A DNA stretch of 53,253 nt from Gemmatimonadota bacterium (GTDB taxonomy: Bacteria > Gemmatimonadota > Gemmatimonadetes > Gemmatimonadales > Gemmatimonadaceae), in the NCBI GenBank assembly GCA_003223455.1, contig QHVE01000065.1, forward strand, positions 42,228 through 95,480. Direction: 5' to 3'. A program made the translations under genes and the position numbers. The notes beneath the pieces were generated by a model. It saw only the letters and a list, made by a program, of their open reading frames with translations, did no database searches and had not been told where the DNA came from. Shown here one piece after another: positions 37,996 to 47,767 of this stretch (positions are counted from its first letter, which is position 1; each line of letters starts with the position of its first letter).

Positions 37996-39012
37996 ATGCG
38001 CCGCCCGCTCACACTGCTCCTCACGACCCTCGGCGCGCTCGCGCTGGCCTGGCAGCACACGGCGCTCGCGCGCGCCGCGATCCATCGGGATGCGCCGAGC
38101 ACGACCGGCCGCGCTGCGACACGCGCCGGGTCGGACACCGTGCTGTGGATGGAGATGCGCAACGTCGATCTCCACATCAATCGGAAGAATGCCATGCGCG
38201 TGCGGTCGCTGCGCGGGCAGGTGCTCACGAAGCCGGGCGCGGTCGCCTGGCTCGACGATCCGGCATCGTTCCGCATTCGCGCCACGAGCGGCGTCGTCGC
38301 GCTCGACGGCGACGCGATCACGTCGCTGCTGAACGAGGTCGCGTTCAACTATCCGGGCGCGCCGATCACCAACCTGCGCGTCACGATCGAGAACGGCAGC
38401 GTCGTGCAGCGCGGCACACTGCACAAGGGCGTCGCCCTGCCGTTCCAGATGTGGTCCGTCCCGGTGCTCCAGCCCGACGGCCGACTCAGGCTGCACCCGG
38501 ACCGCCTCAAGATCCTCGGGGTGAACGGCCTCGCGCTGATGCACGCGCTCGGACTGCACATGGACAGAATGATGGACCTGGGCAAGGCGCACGGGGCGTC
38601 GGTGCAGGGGGACGACATCTACCTCGACCCGCTGCAGATCATTCCCCCGCCGGTCGTCGAGGGGAAGCTGGCCGCGGTGCGCGTCGAGGGCGCGTTCCTC
38701 GTGCAGGAGTTCGCGCGCACGCCGGATGATTCGATCTTCGGCACGTTCGTCGTCGCCGACAGCGGCTCGCGCAACTTCGTCTACTTCCGCGGCGGGAGCC
38801 TCCGCTTCGGTCGGCTGACGATGACCGACACGGACCTGCTGATCCACGACGTCGACGAGCGCGACCCGCTCGACCTGTACTTCGCCGAGTACAACCGGCA
38901 GCTCGTCGCGGGACACACGGGCAATCTGCCCAACCTCGGTCTGCGGACCTGGATGGTCGACTACGGGAAGCTGGAAACCGTGAGCCTCGAGAAGACGTTC
39001 AGCCGGCGGTAG
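37996..39012 (+). CDS. Secreted protein of unknown function
   Basis: A protein of about 338 residues starting at ATG 37996, with AGGAGG spaced four bases before it; the upstream extension of the frame has no features. A signal peptide (LTLLLTTLGALALAWQHTALA) precedes an alternating beta pattern: WMEMRNVDLHI, GVVALDGDAITSLLN, LRVTIENGSVVQRGTL, LRLHPDRLKILGVNG. This is reminiscent of the elongated lipid-binding DUF2993/LmeA-like barrels, but the resemblance is weak. It is likely periplasmic and is the last gene of the glycan block before the TonB-plug-like protein. Confidence 0.7.
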   Translation: MRRPLTLLLTTLGALALAWQHTALARAAIHRDAPSTTGRAATRAGSDTVLWMEMRNVDLHINRKNAMRVRSLRGQVLTKPGAVAWLDDPASFRIRATSGVVALDGDAITSLLNEVAFNYPGAPITNLRVTIENGSVVQRGTLHKGVALPFQMWSVPVLQPDGRLRLHPDRLKILGVNGLALMHALGLHMDRMMDLGKAHGASVQGDDIYLDPLQIIPPPVVEGKLAAVRVEGAFLVQEFARTPDDSIFGTFVVADSGSRNFVYFRGGSLRFGRLTMTDTDLLIHDVDERDPLDLYFAEYNRQLVAGHTGNLPNLGLRTWMVDYGKLETVSLEKTFSRR

Positions 39013-39108
39013 TCGCCCGGTCGAGAGGCGAGTTTCTGACGGGTTGCGCACGAGCGCGCCCCATGCCGATGATTGGTGAGAGAGCCTCTCCCATCGGTGG
39101 AAACACGA

Positions 39109-39873
39109 GTGAGATTCGCGCGCAGCCTCAACGGACTCTTGGGCGTAGTGTTCGCAGCCTCGTGCGCTGCGCCGTCCGCAGCACGCGCGCAGAGTACGCT
39201 CGAAGGTCGCGTCATCGACACCGCTGACGCACGACTCGCGAACGTTCCCGTGGAGCTCGTCGGCATCGCGACCGCCGTGACGGACACCTTCGGCGTCTAT
39301 CGCGTCCACGGACTGCCGGCACAGGCGCTGATCCTCCGCGTGCGAAAAGTCGGGTACCTGCCCACGACGCGAATCGTCACGTTGAGTGCTGGTGAGACGC
39401 GCCGCGAGGATTTCGAGCTTTCCCCAGCCGCGGCCATGCTGGCGCCCGTCGTCACGACGGCGCGTACGTCCACGCTCGTCCGCGATCCATCGGGGTTTGC
39501 GCATCGCCGTGAAACGGCCACGGGCGGCACCTTCGTCACGGAAGATCAGATCACCTCGAGTCGCGTGACGAAGACCGAGCAGCTGTTCGAGCGCTTCGGT
39601 TACATGCGCGTCGGGAGTGGCGGCGTCGTGGGCGGTCCGGTGGTTGGGGCATCGGGCTCGCCGCTACCGCCCCCGCCGCGCGCCAGTGCCAGCAGGTGTA
39701 CGACCGCCGCCGTGTTCGTCGACGGCACGCTCGTTTCGGACAACTTCGACGTCAACAGCATTCCTCCCGGTTCTCTGCGCGGCATCGAGATGTACCGCGG
39801 TCCGGCAACGACCCCCGTCGAGCTTCGCTCGTACGGGGCGACGTGCGGTACGGTGGCGATTTGGACGAAATAG
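39109..39873 (+). CDS. Carboxypeptidase-regulatory-like domain plus TonB-plug domain, no barrel
   Basis: The best start is GTG 39109, eight bases after GGTGGA, giving a signal peptide (SLNGLLGVVFAASCAAPSAARA); TTG 39073 would add residues without features. First comes a CarboxypepD_reg-like beta-sandwich (TLEGRVIDTADARLANVPVELVG, FGVYRVHGLP, LRVRKVGYLP). A plug-like segment follows (ETATGGTFVTEDQI, AAVFVDGTLVSDNFDVNS, LRGIEMYRGPATTPVELRSY) and ends TCGTVAIWTK. A full TonB-dependent receptor would continue with a 22-strand barrel, but the protein stops here at about 254 residues. It may be a soluble partner or a remnant. Confidence 0.8.
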   Translation: MRFARSLNGLLGVVFAASCAAPSAARAQSTLEGRVIDTADARLANVPVELVGIATAVTDTFGVYRVHGLPAQALILRVRKVGYLPTTRIVTLSAGETRREDFELSPAAAMLAPVVTTARTSTLVRDPSGFAHRRETATGGTFVTEDQITSSRVTKTEQLFERFGYMRVGSGGVVGGPVVGASGSPLPPPPRASASRCTTAAVFVDGTLVSDNFDVNSIPPGSLRGIEMYRGPATTPVELRSYGATCGTVAIWTK

Positions 39874-40062
39874 AGGCCTGACGGAGCAGCGCGCGGACGC
39901 TCGACACCCTTGCCGCGCGCCCCCCGGACCCCCAATTTCGCGTTACCGAGCCCGCCGCCCATCGGGTCTCTGCGCTGAACCAGCGCTCCTCCCGCTTCAC
40001 CTCCCCCAATAGTCGCGTCCCGCCCCGCTCACGGAGTGGCGGCGCGCTCGAGGAAAACCGCC

Positions 40063-42738
40063 GTGAGCGACGCCGCCACGCGCCTCTCGACCGCACTCGC
40101 CGACCGCTACCGGGTCGAGCGAGAGCTCGGCGCGGGCGGCATGGCGACGGTCTACCTCGCGCACGACCTCAGGCACGACCGCGACGTGGCGATCAAGGTG
40201 CTGCATCCCGACCTCGGCGCGGCGCTGGGGAGCGAGCGGTTTCTCTCGGAGATCCGCACCACCGCGCGGCTGCAGCACCCGCACATCCTGCCATTGCTCG
40301 ACTCGGGCGAGGCCGACGGACTGCTCTACTACGTGATGCCGCTCGTGAGCGGAGAGACGCTGCGCACGCGTATGCAGCGCGAGCGGCAGCTGCCGATTCC
40401 CGAGGCGGTGCGCATCGCGCGCGAAGTGGCGAGCGCACTGGACTACGCCCACCGGCACGACGTCATCCACCGCGACATCAAGCCGGAGAACATCCTTCTG
40501 CACGATGGCCAAGCGATCGTCGCCGACTTCGGCATCGCGCTCGCCGTGCAGTCGGCAGGGGGACAGCGGATCACCCAGACGGGACTCTCGCTGGGTACGC
40601 CGCAGTACATGTCCCCTGAGCAGGCGATGGGGGAGCGCGTGATCGACGCGCGGAGCGACGTCTACGCGCTGGGCGCGGTCCTGTACGAGATGCTGGCCGG
40701 CGACGCGCCGTTCTCCGGCAGCAGCATCCAGGCGATCGTCGCGAAGGTGCTGACGGAGAAGCCGACGCCGCTGCACACCCTGCGCGACACCGTACCGGTG
40801 CACCTCGAGGAGGCGGTGTTCACCGCGCTGGCCAAGCTGCCGGCCGACCGGTTCGTCTCGGCGGCGGCATTCTCGACCGCGCTGACCAGCACCCACTCGA
40901 CCACGTTCACGCCGAGCGTCGTCCGCGTTCCGACGCGCCCCCTGTGGCGCGACGCACGCACCTGGGTCACGCTGGGCTCGATCGCGACGGCCGTGCTCTT
41001 CGCGGCGCTCCATCTCGCGCGACCCGTTGCGCGCGACGCGGTGAGCCGGCAGCAGGTGCTGCTCTGGCAGAGCACTCTCCCGACGCCGCTCGCACCCGGC
41101 GCACGGCTCATCGCCACCCAGGCGGCGATCGCTCCGGATGGCTCCAGCATCGTGTTCACGGATTCGGTCGCGACGGGGCTGGTCCTCAAGCGAAAGCTGC
41201 GGGATGCGAGCGAAGCGACGGTGATGGCGGGGACGGACGGCGGGATCACGCCGTTCTTCTCGCCCGATGGCAAATGGGTCGGCTATCTCACGGTCGATCT
41301 CAAGCTTCGCAAGGTGCCCGTGAGCGGTGGCGGCTCGGTCACGCTCGCCGAAGACGTGATGCCCAACTACCGCGCGGCGACGTGGTTGGACGACAACACC
41401 ATCGTCTACAGCGCCAGCGGTGATTCCGTGAAACGGATCTCGGCCGATGGCGGTGCGGGGACGCCACTTCGAGGCTGGAAGTCGACCAACTTCGCGTATC
41501 CCGCCTCGATGGCTCCGTTGCCGGGAAGCAAGGCGTTCCTGCTCTCGGTTTGTCGGAACAACTGCGCGTACGATTCGAGCATCTACGCGTACTCGTTCAC
41601 CACCGACAGCCTGATCCTCCTCGTGCCGCACGCCGCCGGATCGGCGTACGCACCAACGGGACATCTGCTCTACACCGGTCGTGACGGCGGCCTGTTCGCG
41701 GCGGGGTTCGACGTCGGAAGGCTGGCGCTCACCTCGGGGGCCGTGTCGGTCGTCGAGAATGTCGATCCGCTCCGTTTCGCGACGTCGGCGAGCGGCGCGC
41801 TCCTCTACACGACGGACGAGGGGACGCGCACCCAGAATCAGCTGGTGTGGGTCACGCGCGACGGACGCTGGTCGCCGTACGATTCCAGCTGGACCGGACA
41901 CTTCGAGTATCCGGCGCTCTCGCCGGACGGCCGGTCGCTCGCCGTGAGCGTTCGCGACCGGACGACCGACCTGTGGGTCGAGCGGAGCGACGGGACGCGC
42001 CTGAAGCTCCCGGCGCCGGGCGCGCTGAATTGGCGTCCGTCGTGGATGCCCGACGGCAGATCGCTCACGTTCTCCTCCGTGGGCGATCTCGCGAAGAACC
42101 CGCAGGACGTCGCGGTCTACAGCGTGCCCGCCGATGGCAGCGCCCAGGCCAGTCTGCTGATGCGTCACCGCTACGGGGTGTGGGAGACGGAGATCTCGCA
42201 CGATGGAAGCTGGCTGCTGACGCGATCCGATGAGGTGGCGGGGAACAGTCGCGTCCGCGCGCGGCGACTCGACGGCGATACGACGCTCGTCCCCATCATC
42301 GTCGACCCCGTTCAGAGGTTGGTGTCGGCGATCGCGCTCTCACCCGACGGGCGGTGGCTGGCCTATCACACGAACGAGTCGGCGATGCAGTACGAAGTGT
42401 CCGTGACGTCGTTCCCACAGCCGGCGACGAGATTCCAGGTGTCGCGCGGCGGTGGCACGGAGCCGCGCTGGTCGCGCGACGGCCGCGAGCTGTTCTTCGA
42501 GAGTGGCGGCGCACTCAAGGTCGTCCATGTGCCGCCGGGACCGGTGTTCACGCCCAGCAATCCGACGACGCTGTTCTCGCTGGCCGGCTATCGTCGCGCG
42601 CGCAACCGGCAGCAGTACGACGTCTCGCCCGACGGCCAGCGATTCCTCATGATCCGCGAGCAGTCCGGGACGGCCAACCGCGGCGTCGTGTACGTGGAGA
42701 ACTGGTTGACCGAGCTACGCGCAAAGGTCAAGCAGTGA
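40063..42738 (+). CDS. Kinase C: transmembrane Ser/Thr kinase with PD40 propeller
   Basis: The start is set at GTG 40063 (codons for SDAATRLSTALADRYR follow), by analogy with kinases D and E; the frame opens 27 bases earlier. About 891 residues. The kinase domain has GAGGMATVYLAHD, VAIKVL (Lys about 45), HRDIKPEN (about 136), DFG (about 155) and GTPQYMSPEQ. A membrane helix (about 302-320) leads to a PD40 propeller (SPDGKW, SPDGRSL, SPDGQRF). It probably senses an envelope signal. It lies 63 bases upstream of the four-gene overlapping cluster and may share its transcript. The kinase domain looks intact. Confidence 0.94.
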   Translation: MSDAATRLSTALADRYRVERELGAGGMATVYLAHDLRHDRDVAIKVLHPDLGAALGSERFLSEIRTTARLQHPHILPLLDSGEADGLLYYVMPLVSGETLRTRMQRERQLPIPEAVRIAREVASALDYAHRHDVIHRDIKPENILLHDGQAIVADFGIALAVQSAGGQRITQTGLSLGTPQYMSPEQAMGERVIDARSDVYALGAVLYEMLAGDAPFSGSSIQAIVAKVLTEKPTPLHTLRDTVPVHLEEAVFTALAKLPADRFVSAAAFSTALTSTHSTTFTPSVVRVPTRPLWRDARTWVTLGSIATAVLFAALHLARPVARDAVSRQQVLLWQSTLPTPLAPGARLIATQAAIAPDGSSIVFTDSVATGLVLKRKLRDASEATVMAGTDGGITPFFSPDGKWVGYLTVDLKLRKVPVSGGGSVTLAEDVMPNYRAATWLDDNTIVYSASGDSVKRISADGGAGTPLRGWKSTNFAYPASMAPLPGSKAFLLSVCRNNCAYDSSIYAYSFTTDSLILLVPHAAGSAYAPTGHLLYTGRDGGLFAAGFDVGRLALTSGAVSVVENVDPLRFATSASGALLYTTDEGTRTQNQLVWVTRDGRWSPYDSSWTGHFEYPALSPDGRSLAVSVRDRTTDLWVERSDGTRLKLPAPGALNWRPSWMPDGRSLTFSSVGDLAKNPQDVAVYSVPADGSAQASLLMRHRYGVWETEISHDGSWLLTRSDEVAGNSRVRARRLDGDTTLVPIIVDPVQRLVSAIALSPDGRWLAYHTNESAMQYEVSVTSFPQPATRFQVSRGGGTEPRWSRDGRELFFESGGALKVVHVPPGPVFTPSNPTTLFSLAGYRRARNRQQYDVSPDGQRFLMIREQSGTANRGVVYVENWLTELRAKVKQ

Positions 42739-42801
42739 GCGACGCCCTTCGCGCTTGGAGATGTGCATCTCACTTCACATGCGAGGCCGACGGAGGCCCC
42801 A

Positions 42802-43296
42802 ATGACAGTCGAGATCGTCCAGCACGTGCTCTCGATCGCCGCATCACTCGCCATCATCCTCGGCGTCGTCATCGGGCTGCTGCAGCTCCGCTATCAGCAC
42901 AGCCTCCGGCAGGCGGAGATCGCGATGCGGCTCTACTCGTCGTTCGGGGAGGAGAGCTTCGTCCGGCACTATCAGCGCGTCTCGTCGTGGCATTACCCGA
43001 CGTTCGCCTCGTATCGCGAGGATGGTACCGCGGACGATTTCACATCGCTCATGGTAGTGAGCGTGTTCTTCGAGAGCATGGGGCTGCTGCTCAAGCGCGG
43101 CCTCGCGCCGATCGATCTGCTGGACGACCTGCTCTCGGGCCCGGTGATGGAAGCATGGCCGCAGGTCAGACCGATCTGGGTCGGACTGCGCGAGCAGAAC
43201 CATCAGCCGTCCTGGGCCGAATGGTTCGAGTACTTCTACGATGAGATGCGGAAGCGCACGGTGAAGCCGACCGACGCAATGGTCTCTCCAAGGTGA
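42802..43296 (+). CDS. DUF4760-like single-pass membrane protein
   Basis: A 164-residue protein, start ATG 42802 after GGAGG. One N-terminal helix (VLSIAASLAIILGVVIGLLQL, about 9-29) is followed by a helical cytoplasmic part (AEIAMRLYSSF, FFESMGLLLKRGLAPIDLLDDLLSG, VMEAWPQVRPIWVGLREQ). This resembles the DUF4760 group of membrane proteins of unknown function. Its stop overlaps the GTG of kinase D by four bases (GTGA at 43293), so the two are translated together. It may be a scaffold or regulator of that kinase. Confidence 0.75.
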   Translation: MTVEIVQHVLSIAASLAIILGVVIGLLQLRYQHSLRQAEIAMRLYSSFGEESFVRHYQRVSSWHYPTFASYREDGTADDFTSLMVVSVFFESMGLLLKRGLAPIDLLDDLLSGPVMEAWPQVRPIWVGLREQNHQPSWAEWFEYFYDEMRKRTVKPTDAMVSPR

Positions 43297-45668
43297 GCGA
43301 CGTCGCCGCGCGCCTGTCGACCGCACTCGCCGAGCGCTACCGGATCGCGCGGGAGCTCGGCGCCGGCGGCATGGCCACGGTGTACCTCGCCCACGACCTC
43401 CGCCACGGCCGCGACGTCGCGATCAAGGTGTTGAAGCCGGAGCTCGCCGCGGTGCTCGGCGCCGAGCGCTTTCTGAGCGAGATCAGGGTCACGGCGAACC
43501 TCCAGCATCCGAATCTGCTGCCGCTGTTCGACTCGGGCGAAGCCGACGGGCTGCTGTACTACGTGATGCCGTACCTCGAGGGCGAGACGCTGCGCGTACG
43601 CGTGCAGCGCGAGCGACAGCTTCCCGTGGAGGAGACGCTTCGGCTGGTGTCGCTCATGGCCGGTGCGCTCGATTTCGCGCACGCCCGCGGGGTGATCCAT
43701 CGCGATCTCAAGCCGGAGAACATCCTGCTCCAGGCGGGGCAGCCGGTGATCGCCGACTTCGGCATCGCGCTCGCCGTGGCGCAGGCGGGGGGCGACCGGA
43801 TCACGCAGACCGGCGTCTCGCTCGGCACGCCGCACTACATGAGCCCCGAGCAGGCCGCCGGCGACCGCGAAGTGGACGCGCGCAGCGATCAGTACGCGCT
43901 GGCCGCGATCACCTACGAGATGCTCACCGGCGAGCCGCCGCACTCGGGCGCGACGGCGCAGGTGATCATCGCGCGGCTGATGACCGAAGCGCCAAGGAGC
44001 ATCGCGAGCGCGCGGCCTGCTGTCCCGAAGGCCATCGATACGGCAGTGCTGCGCGCGCTGTCGAAGTCGCCGGCCGATCGCTTTTCCTCGTGCGGCGACT
44101 TCGCGCACGCGCTCATCCCGCCGGTGTCGACGGGCTCGGCACAGCGAAGATCGTGGATTCCCGTCGCCGTCGGCGCGATCGCGATCGGCGCGCTCGCGAT
44201 CGCCGCGCTCGCGACGGCGGCCCTGGCCTGGCAGCGCAGAGCGCCGGTCGCGGGCGCCAACCTCAGCTCGATCGCCGTGCTCCCGTTCGCAGATCGAAAC
44301 GCCGCCGGCTCCGATACGCACCTCGGCGATGGCATCTCGGAGACGCTGATCAGCGCCCTCGCGAAGGTGCCCGAGCTCGAGGTGGCGGCACGGACGTCGG
44401 CCTTCTCGTTCCGTGGGAGGGAGGGCGACGTGGCCGAGATCGGTCGCGAGCTCGGCGTCGCCACGGTGCTCGAGGGAAGCGTGCAGCGCGCCGGCGACCG
44501 AATCCGCGTCACGTCGGAGCTCGTCAAGGCGAGCACCGGTCGGACGATGTGGTCGGAGACGTTCGACCGAAGCGCCGCCGAGATCTTCGCCGTGCAGGAC
44601 GACGTCGCGCGCGAGGTGATCGCGGCGCTCAAGGGACGGGTGCTGGCCGAGCACGCGGCGGTGCACACCGGTACCGCGACGCGGGATCCCGAGGCGTACG
44701 ATCTCTATCTCAAGGGGCGGTACTTCTGGGTGCGGCGCAGCACCGCCGACCTCACGAAGGCGATCGAGCTGTTCGAATCGGCGATCGCGCGCGACTCGAC
44801 ATTCGCGCTGGCGTGGGTCGGTCTCGCCGATGCCCTGCTTGGCAAGGCGTTCTGGAGTGGTGAGGCGGCGACGGCGCTGCCGCGCGCTCGCGCCGCTGCG
44901 GAGCGCGCCGTGGCGATCGATCCCGCTCTGGGCGAGGGGCACTTCACGCTCGCCTACCTGTCGATGGTCAAGGACTGGAACTGGAGCGCGTCGGACAGTG
45001 CGTTTCGCGTCGCCGTCGCGCGGAGCCCGCGCTACGCCACCGGCTTGAAGTGGTACTCCGATCTGCTGGCCGTCCTCGGGCGCAGCGACGAGTCGCTCGC
45101 CATGATCACGCGGGCGCGCGATCTGGATCCGCTGTCGCCGATCATCTACTACAACCTCGGCTACAGCTACGAGATGGCTGGCCGGTTCGACGAGGCGCTG
45201 GTGTCGTTCGAGAAGGCACTGGAGCTCGATCCGGACCTTCCCGCCGCCCTCGACTGGACATCGCGCGAGTACCTGGAGCGGGGAGACACGGCGAAATATT
45301 TCCGCGCGCGGGCGCGACTGGACGCCGTCTCGTCGATCGCCGGCGCACCGGTGGACGTGCTGCGCCGAGCCTACGCGACGAGCGGACGCGAGGGGATCTG
45401 GCGCGCGCATCTCGCCGCCGCCAACACGAAGGATCTGCCGTTCGAGCGCGCGGTGTGGCTCGCCAGACTCGGCGAGAAAGACGCGGCGTTCCGTGAGCTC
45501 GACCGCGCGTACGTGACTCACTCGATCTGGATGCCGTATCTCAACGTCAGCGACCTGTTCAGGCCGGGGATGCGTCGCGAGCCGCGCTTCGTCGCACTGC
45601 TCGCGCGAATGCATCTCCCGCAATCGACCGTCGCGGACCGGCCGGGCACAGGAAGGGGCGCACGATGA
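43293..45668 (+). CDS. Kinase D: Ser/Thr kinase with TolB-N-like domain and TPRs
   Basis: A 791-residue protein, GTG start within the GTGA overlap. The kinase domain has GAGGMATVYLAHD, VAIKVL, HRDLKPEN, DFG and GTPHYMSPEQ. A membrane helix (about 289-313, VAVGAIAIGALAIAALATAALA) is followed by a FlgO/TolB-N-terminal-like domain (SSIAVLPFADRN, LGDGISETLISALAKV, VLEGSVQRAGDRIRVTSELV). TPR-like repeats (DYDLYLKGRY-type, ALAWVGLADAL, IIYYNLGYSYEMAGRFDEAL) then run to about residue 700. It therefore senses with protein-protein repeats, unlike the propeller kinases. Its stop overlaps the dehydrogenase start. Confidence 0.93.
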   Translation: MSDVAARLSTALAERYRIARELGAGGMATVYLAHDLRHGRDVAIKVLKPELAAVLGAERFLSEIRVTANLQHPNLLPLFDSGEADGLLYYVMPYLEGETLRVRVQRERQLPVEETLRLVSLMAGALDFAHARGVIHRDLKPENILLQAGQPVIADFGIALAVAQAGGDRITQTGVSLGTPHYMSPEQAAGDREVDARSDQYALAAITYEMLTGEPPHSGATAQVIIARLMTEAPRSIASARPAVPKAIDTAVLRALSKSPADRFSSCGDFAHALIPPVSTGSAQRRSWIPVAVGAIAIGALAIAALATAALAWQRRAPVAGANLSSIAVLPFADRNAAGSDTHLGDGISETLISALAKVPELEVAARTSAFSFRGREGDVAEIGRELGVATVLEGSVQRAGDRIRVTSELVKASTGRTMWSETFDRSAAEIFAVQDDVAREVIAALKGRVLAEHAAVHTGTATRDPEAYDLYLKGRYFWVRRSTADLTKAIELFESAIARDSTFALAWVGLADALLGKAFWSGEAATALPRARAAAERAVAIDPALGEGHFTLAYLSMVKDWNWSASDSAFRVAVARSPRYATGLKWYSDLLAVLGRSDESLAMITRARDLDPLSPIIYYNLGYSYEMAGRFDEALVSFEKALELDPDLPAALDWTSREYLERGDTAKYFRARARLDAVSSIAGAPVDVLRRAYATSGREGIWRAHLAAANTKDLPFERAVWLARLGEKDAAFRELDRAYVTHSIWMPYLNVSDLFRPGMRREPRFVALLARMHLPQSTVADRPGTGRGAR

Positions 45669-47767
45669 GTCCAATCCTTCGCACGCTGGGGCGCGCGACG
45701 CTCGCGATCGGCATCGGCTCATTCGGCCTGCTCGGCGCCTGTAGCCGATCACACGACCTCGACGACGCTGCGCTGCGCGACGCCGACGCCGATTCCGCCG
45801 AGTGGCTGAGCTACGGCCGCACCTACTCGGAGCAGCGGCACAGCCCACTGAAGCAGATCGACGAGGCGAGCGTCTCTCGGCTCGGGCTCGCGTGGTCGGT
45901 GGACATGCAGACCTTGCGCGGGCTCGAGGCCACACCGCTCGAGCGTGACGGCGTCCTCTACACGACGAGCGCGTGGAGCGTCGTGTACGCGATCGATGCT
46001 CGGACCGGAAAGGTGCTCTGGCGCCACGATCCGGGTGTCCCGAAGGACCATGCGAAGTTCGTCTGCTGCGACGTCGTGAACCGTGGCGTCGCGCTGTACG
46101 GCGACAAGGTGTACGTCGGCACGATCGACGGCCGCCTCGTCGCGCTCGACCGAAAGACGGGTGCGCCGGTGTGGTCGGTGCAGACCACGCCGATCGACGG
46201 TCCCTACGCCATCACCGGCGCGCCGCGCATCGCCGGCGGCAAGGTCGTGATCGGGAACGCCGGCTCGGAGTACGCGGTGCGTGGTTTTCTATCTGCGTAC
46301 CAGGCTGAGACTGGTGACCTGGCGTGGAGGACGTACCTCGTGCCGGGCGATCCGTCGAAGCCGTTCGAGCAGGACGCGCTGCGCCGCGCCGCGGCGTCGT
46401 GGTCGGGGCAATGGTACAAGGCCGGCGGCGGCGCGAGCCCGTGGGATCCGATCGTCTACGACCCCGCGCTCGATCTCGTCTACGTCGGCACGGCCAACGC
46501 GAATCCCTGGTATCCGGAGCTGCGCGGCGACAAGGAAGGCGACAATCTCTACGCGTCGTCGATCGTCGCCATCAGGGCGAGCACGGGCGAGATCGTCTGG
46601 CACTACCAGACGACGCCGGGCGACAGCTGGGACTACGACGCCACGCAGCCGATCACGCTCGCCGACCTCGTGATCGACGGACGGCCGCGCAAGGTCCTCA
46701 TGCAGCCGAACAAGAACGCCTTCCTCTACGTCATCGACCGCGAGACCGGGAAGCTGATCTCGGCCACGCCGTACGCGTCGATGACGTGGGCGACGGGGAT
46801 CGACTCGAGCGGCCGTCCGATCGTCAATCCTGCGGCGAGGCCGACGGCCATGGGTGCCATCGTTTCCCCGGCGGATTATGGAGCGCACAACTGGAATCCG
46901 ACGTCGTTCAGTCCGACGACGGGCCTCCTGTATCTCGCGGTGACCGACGGCGGCGTCCTGCTGCACGTCGTCGATCCGAAGTTCAAGCTCAACCCGAACG
47001 ACCGCACGATGGGGCTCGACCCGCGCTACGCCGGACCGCTGAAGGCGAAGCGCGACTCGCTTGCGCCGCTGGCGAAGGGGCGGCTCGTGGCGTGGAATCC
47101 GGTGACGCATCGCGAGGCGTGGCGCGTCGACCATCCGGGGCTGCGCAGCGGCGGCACGCTCAGCACGGCGGGCAACATCGTCTTCCAGGGACGCGGCGAC
47201 GGCAGCTTCGCGGCGTATCGCGCCACCGACGGCAAGCTGCTGTGGCAGTACGATGCGCAGGTCGGAATCGCGGCGGCGCCGATGACGTACGCGATCGACG
47301 GCGTGCAGTACGTCGCGGTGCTCGCCGCACCACCGGGCTACTATCTCGATCCGAAGATTCGACTCGGCCCCGGGCGATTGCTCGTGTTTGCGCTCGACGG
47401 CAAGGCCGCTCTCCCGCCGAATCCCGTCCGGCCGGCGACACCGATTCCGCCGCCGACGTTCACCGTGAAGGCGACCCCGGCCGAGATCACGGAAGGTGGG
47501 GGACTGTTCGGCATGTACTGCCGGCGCTGTCACAATCCCGACTTCAACTACGTCAAGAGCGGCTCCATCCCCGATCTCCGCCGCGCCAACGAGGCGACGC
47601 ACGCGACGTTCGAGCAGATCGTGCGCGGTGGTGCGAGACGCACGCTCGGCATGCCGTCGTTCGCGAAGGACATCTCGAGCGATCAGGTGCGAATGATCGA
47701 GGCGTACGTGCTGGATCAGGCGCGGCAGGTATCGAGCGTGAGCAGGGCGGCGGAGGGAGGACATTGA
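45665..47767 (+). CDS. PQQ-dependent quinohemoprotein dehydrogenase, possibly lipid-anchored
   Basis: A 700-residue periplasmic enzyme that oxidises an alcohol or sugar with PQQ and passes electrons to a heme. A signal segment with a lipobox (FGLLGAC, Cys about 26) suggests a lipoprotein. The eight-bladed PQQ propeller is marked by tryptophan-docking repeats (TGKVLWRHDP, TGAPVWSVQT, TGEIVWHYQ), the vicinal disulfide Cys-Cys in FVCCDVV (about 134-135), and GDSWDYDATQP. A C-terminal cytochrome c domain has CRRCH (about 619-623) and LGMPSF as a likely Met ligand. It overlaps both neighbouring kinases (ATGA at 45665, TTGA at 47764), so its expression is tied to two kinases. Confidence 0.95.
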   Translation: MSPILRTLGRATLAIGIGSFGLLGACSRSHDLDDAALRDADADSAEWLSYGRTYSEQRHSPLKQIDEASVSRLGLAWSVDMQTLRGLEATPLERDGVLYTTSAWSVVYAIDARTGKVLWRHDPGVPKDHAKFVCCDVVNRGVALYGDKVYVGTIDGRLVALDRKTGAPVWSVQTTPIDGPYAITGAPRIAGGKVVIGNAGSEYAVRGFLSAYQAETGDLAWRTYLVPGDPSKPFEQDALRRAAASWSGQWYKAGGGASPWDPIVYDPALDLVYVGTANANPWYPELRGDKEGDNLYASSIVAIRASTGEIVWHYQTTPGDSWDYDATQPITLADLVIDGRPRKVLMQPNKNAFLYVIDRETGKLISATPYASMTWATGIDSSGRPIVNPAARPTAMGAIVSPADYGAHNWNPTSFSPTTGLLYLAVTDGGVLLHVVDPKFKLNPNDRTMGLDPRYAGPLKAKRDSLAPLAKGRLVAWNPVTHREAWRVDHPGLRSGGTLSTAGNIVFQGRGDGSFAAYRATDGKLLWQYDAQVGIAAAPMTYAIDGVQYVAVLAAPPGYYLDPKIRLGPGRLLVFALDGKAALPPNPVRPATPIPPPTFTVKATPAEITEGGGLFGMYCRRCHNPDFNYVKSGSIPDLRRANEATHATFEQIVRGGARRTLGMPSFAKDISSDQVRMIEAYVLDQARQVSSVSRAAEGGH

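Noticed and set aside
46324-47763. N-terminal extension of kinase E
   Set aside because: It is the shadow of the dehydrogenase gene; the SDVAARLS start pattern shared with other kinases places the start at 47764.
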